DNA of 33,533 bases from Nitrospiraceae bacterium (GTDB lineage Bacteria; Nitrospirota; Thermodesulfovibrionia; UBA6902), in assembly GCA_020346765.1 (NCBI GenBank), contig CP070788.1, positions 1,448,864-1,482,396 of the forward strand, in the 5' to 3' direction. Positions 32,647 to 33,533 of the stretch are shown one piece after another. A model generated the notes under the pieces. It made no database searches. It was not told the DNA's origin and was given only the letters and a program-made list of their open reading frames with translations. A program made the translations under genes and the position numbers. Position 1 is the stretch's first letter; the number at the start of each line of letters is the position of its first letter.

Positions 32647-33533
32647 CTACTCCCCGAGCAACTGCTTCACTCCCGGGAACGCGTCGATGTCCGTGTGCGG
32701 GATGAAGAGGCCAGACACATATTCGTCCATGAAGGACTTGGATACGGAAAGTTCGAGATAGGTCATCTTCCGGGAAACCTCTTCCGCCTCTATGTACATC
32801 TTCCTGGAGAGGAGGCAGAGGTAGGCACCGGTGACAGAGGTGTTGCCCATGTACTGGAAGGTTTCCCTGGGCATCTCGGGCAGCATGCCGAGGATGATCG
32901 CCTTGTCAATGTCCAGGAATTTCCCGAACCCCCCGGCGATGTACACCTTGCGGACATCGGCAAAGGTAAATCCCACTTCCTTGAGCAGTGTAGAAAAGCC
33001 CGCGTAGATGGCGGCCTTTGCCCGGATGATGTTTTCAATGTCCGGTTCCGTGAGGACGATGTCCTTCTCCTCTCCGTAGTGAACGACGAACTCGGGGCCG
33101 TCTCCTCCGTCCCTGACCCTGTCCGTGCGGCCCCTTTGCAGTTTCCCTTTCCGGTCCAGGATGCCTGTCAGAAACATCTCCGCAATGGCATCGATCATTC
33201 CCGAACCGCAGATGCCCGTGGGCTGGAGGTGATTGCCGATGACTCTGATGTCCACGTCCAGTGTGTCAGGATTGATCCTGATGCCCTCGATCGCACCCTC
33301 GGTGGCCCGCATGCCATGCCTGATACCGCTTCCCTCAAAGCATGGGCCTGCGGAACAGGCCGCGGCCATAAGCCATTCGGCATTGCCCAGAACTATTTCC
33401 CCGTTTGTGCCGATGTCGATGAAGATGCTGAGATCTTCCTTCTGATGGATTCCCGTGGCGAGGACCCCCGCCACAATATCGCCTCCCACGTAGCTGGCTA
33501 CACAGGGGAAGACATGGACAGGGACATTGGGGT
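32647..33533 (-). CDS. ASKHA-domain (DUF4445/RACE-type) protein, N-terminus outside the window
   Basis: The frame is open to the window edge, giving 295 visible residues. An internal GTG at 33489 is not the start, because protein-like sequence (NVPVHVFPCVASYVGGDIV) precedes it. Motifs of the actin-like ATPase fold are clear: IFIDIGTNGEIVLG, CSAGPCFEG, GICGSGMIDAIAEM and VYIAGGFGKFLDIDKAIILG. This is the DUF4445 family that includes RamA and the AcsV/RACE activators, which use ATP and an N-terminal [2Fe-2S] domain to reduce corrinoid proteins in methyl transfer. The ferredoxin domain would lie beyond the edge. It implies corrinoid-dependent C1 metabolism in the organism. Confidence 0.85.
   Translation of the reverse strand, partial: PNVPVHVFPCVASYVGGDIVAGVLATGIHQKEDLSIFIDIGTNGEIVLGNAEWLMAAACSAGPCFEGSGIRHGMRATEGAIEGIRINPDTLDVDIRVIGNHLQPTGICGSGMIDAIAEMFLTGILDRKGKLQRGRTDRVRDGGDGPEFVVHYGEEKDIVLTEPDIENIIRAKAAIYAGFSTLLKEVGFTFADVRKVYIAGGFGKFLDIDKAIILGMLPEMPRETFQYMGNTSVTGAYLCLLSRKMYIEAEEVSRKMTYLELSVSKSFMDEYVSGLFIPHTDIDAFPGVKQLLGE

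Overview
The window comes from a GC-rich, free-living, anaerobe-like bacterium. My best guess is a Nitrospirota (Thermodesulfovibrionia-like) or deep deltaproteobacterial genome. This is inferred from a RamA/AcsV-like corrinoid-activator (ASKHA) gene, a predicted PPi-dependent phosphofructokinase, a PDO-thioredoxin reductase fusion, Cys-rich PAS sensors with a sigma54 activator, and many dispersed palindromic repeats. There is no rRNA, tRNA, CRISPR array, phage or transposase gene. Most genes lie on the minus strand.

Layout. 1-53: 3' end of a Trm112-like gene (+). 94-1803 (-): secreted beta-propeller protein with a helical C-terminus. 1804-2447: repeat-rich gap. 2448-5189 (-): uvrA-family gene. 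5190-6083: decayed secreted-protein pseudogene (+) and a repeat. 6084-6815 (-): ccdA. 6816-7238: repeat fragments. 7239-14264 (-): a long run made of a core-MetE-like methyltransferase, tmk, holB, ricT, metG, a MOSC protein and a MogA-type protein. 14481-17014: two convergent phosphofructokinases with different predicted phosphoryl donors. 17330-19012 (+): DUF885 metallopeptidase. 19013-19536: repeats. 19537-26022 (-): inositol-phosphate synthase, class II aldolase, a 75-aa protein, a SulP transporter and the PDO-TrxR fusion. 26428-30554 (+): PAS histidine kinase, NtrC-type regulator and a small Cys-rich protein. 30659 to the end (-): an alkaline-phosphatase-superfamily enzyme and the partial ASKHA gene.

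The most interesting unit is at 26428-30554. A histidine kinase with two Cys-rich PAS domains overlaps an NtrC-type activator that carries its own Cys-containing PAS domain. Just downstream are a strong palindrome, an IHF-like site, a near-consensus sigma54 promoter with exact GG-N10-GC spacing, and a 71-aa protein with six cysteines. This looks like a self-contained redox- or metal-responsive sigma54 circuit.

A second theme is repeats. Two short families with terminal inverted repeats (A and B) fill the gene-poor gaps. Other palindromes have entered coding sequence: one supplies the last codons and stop of the MOSC gene, and another probably encodes a linker inside MetRS. A third theme is promoter layout. 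Three minus-strand genes (uvrA, the MetE-like gene and trxB) have a -10 element 6-7 nt before the ATG, which suggests leaderless mRNAs. Everything here was read by eye; no alignments or database searches were run.
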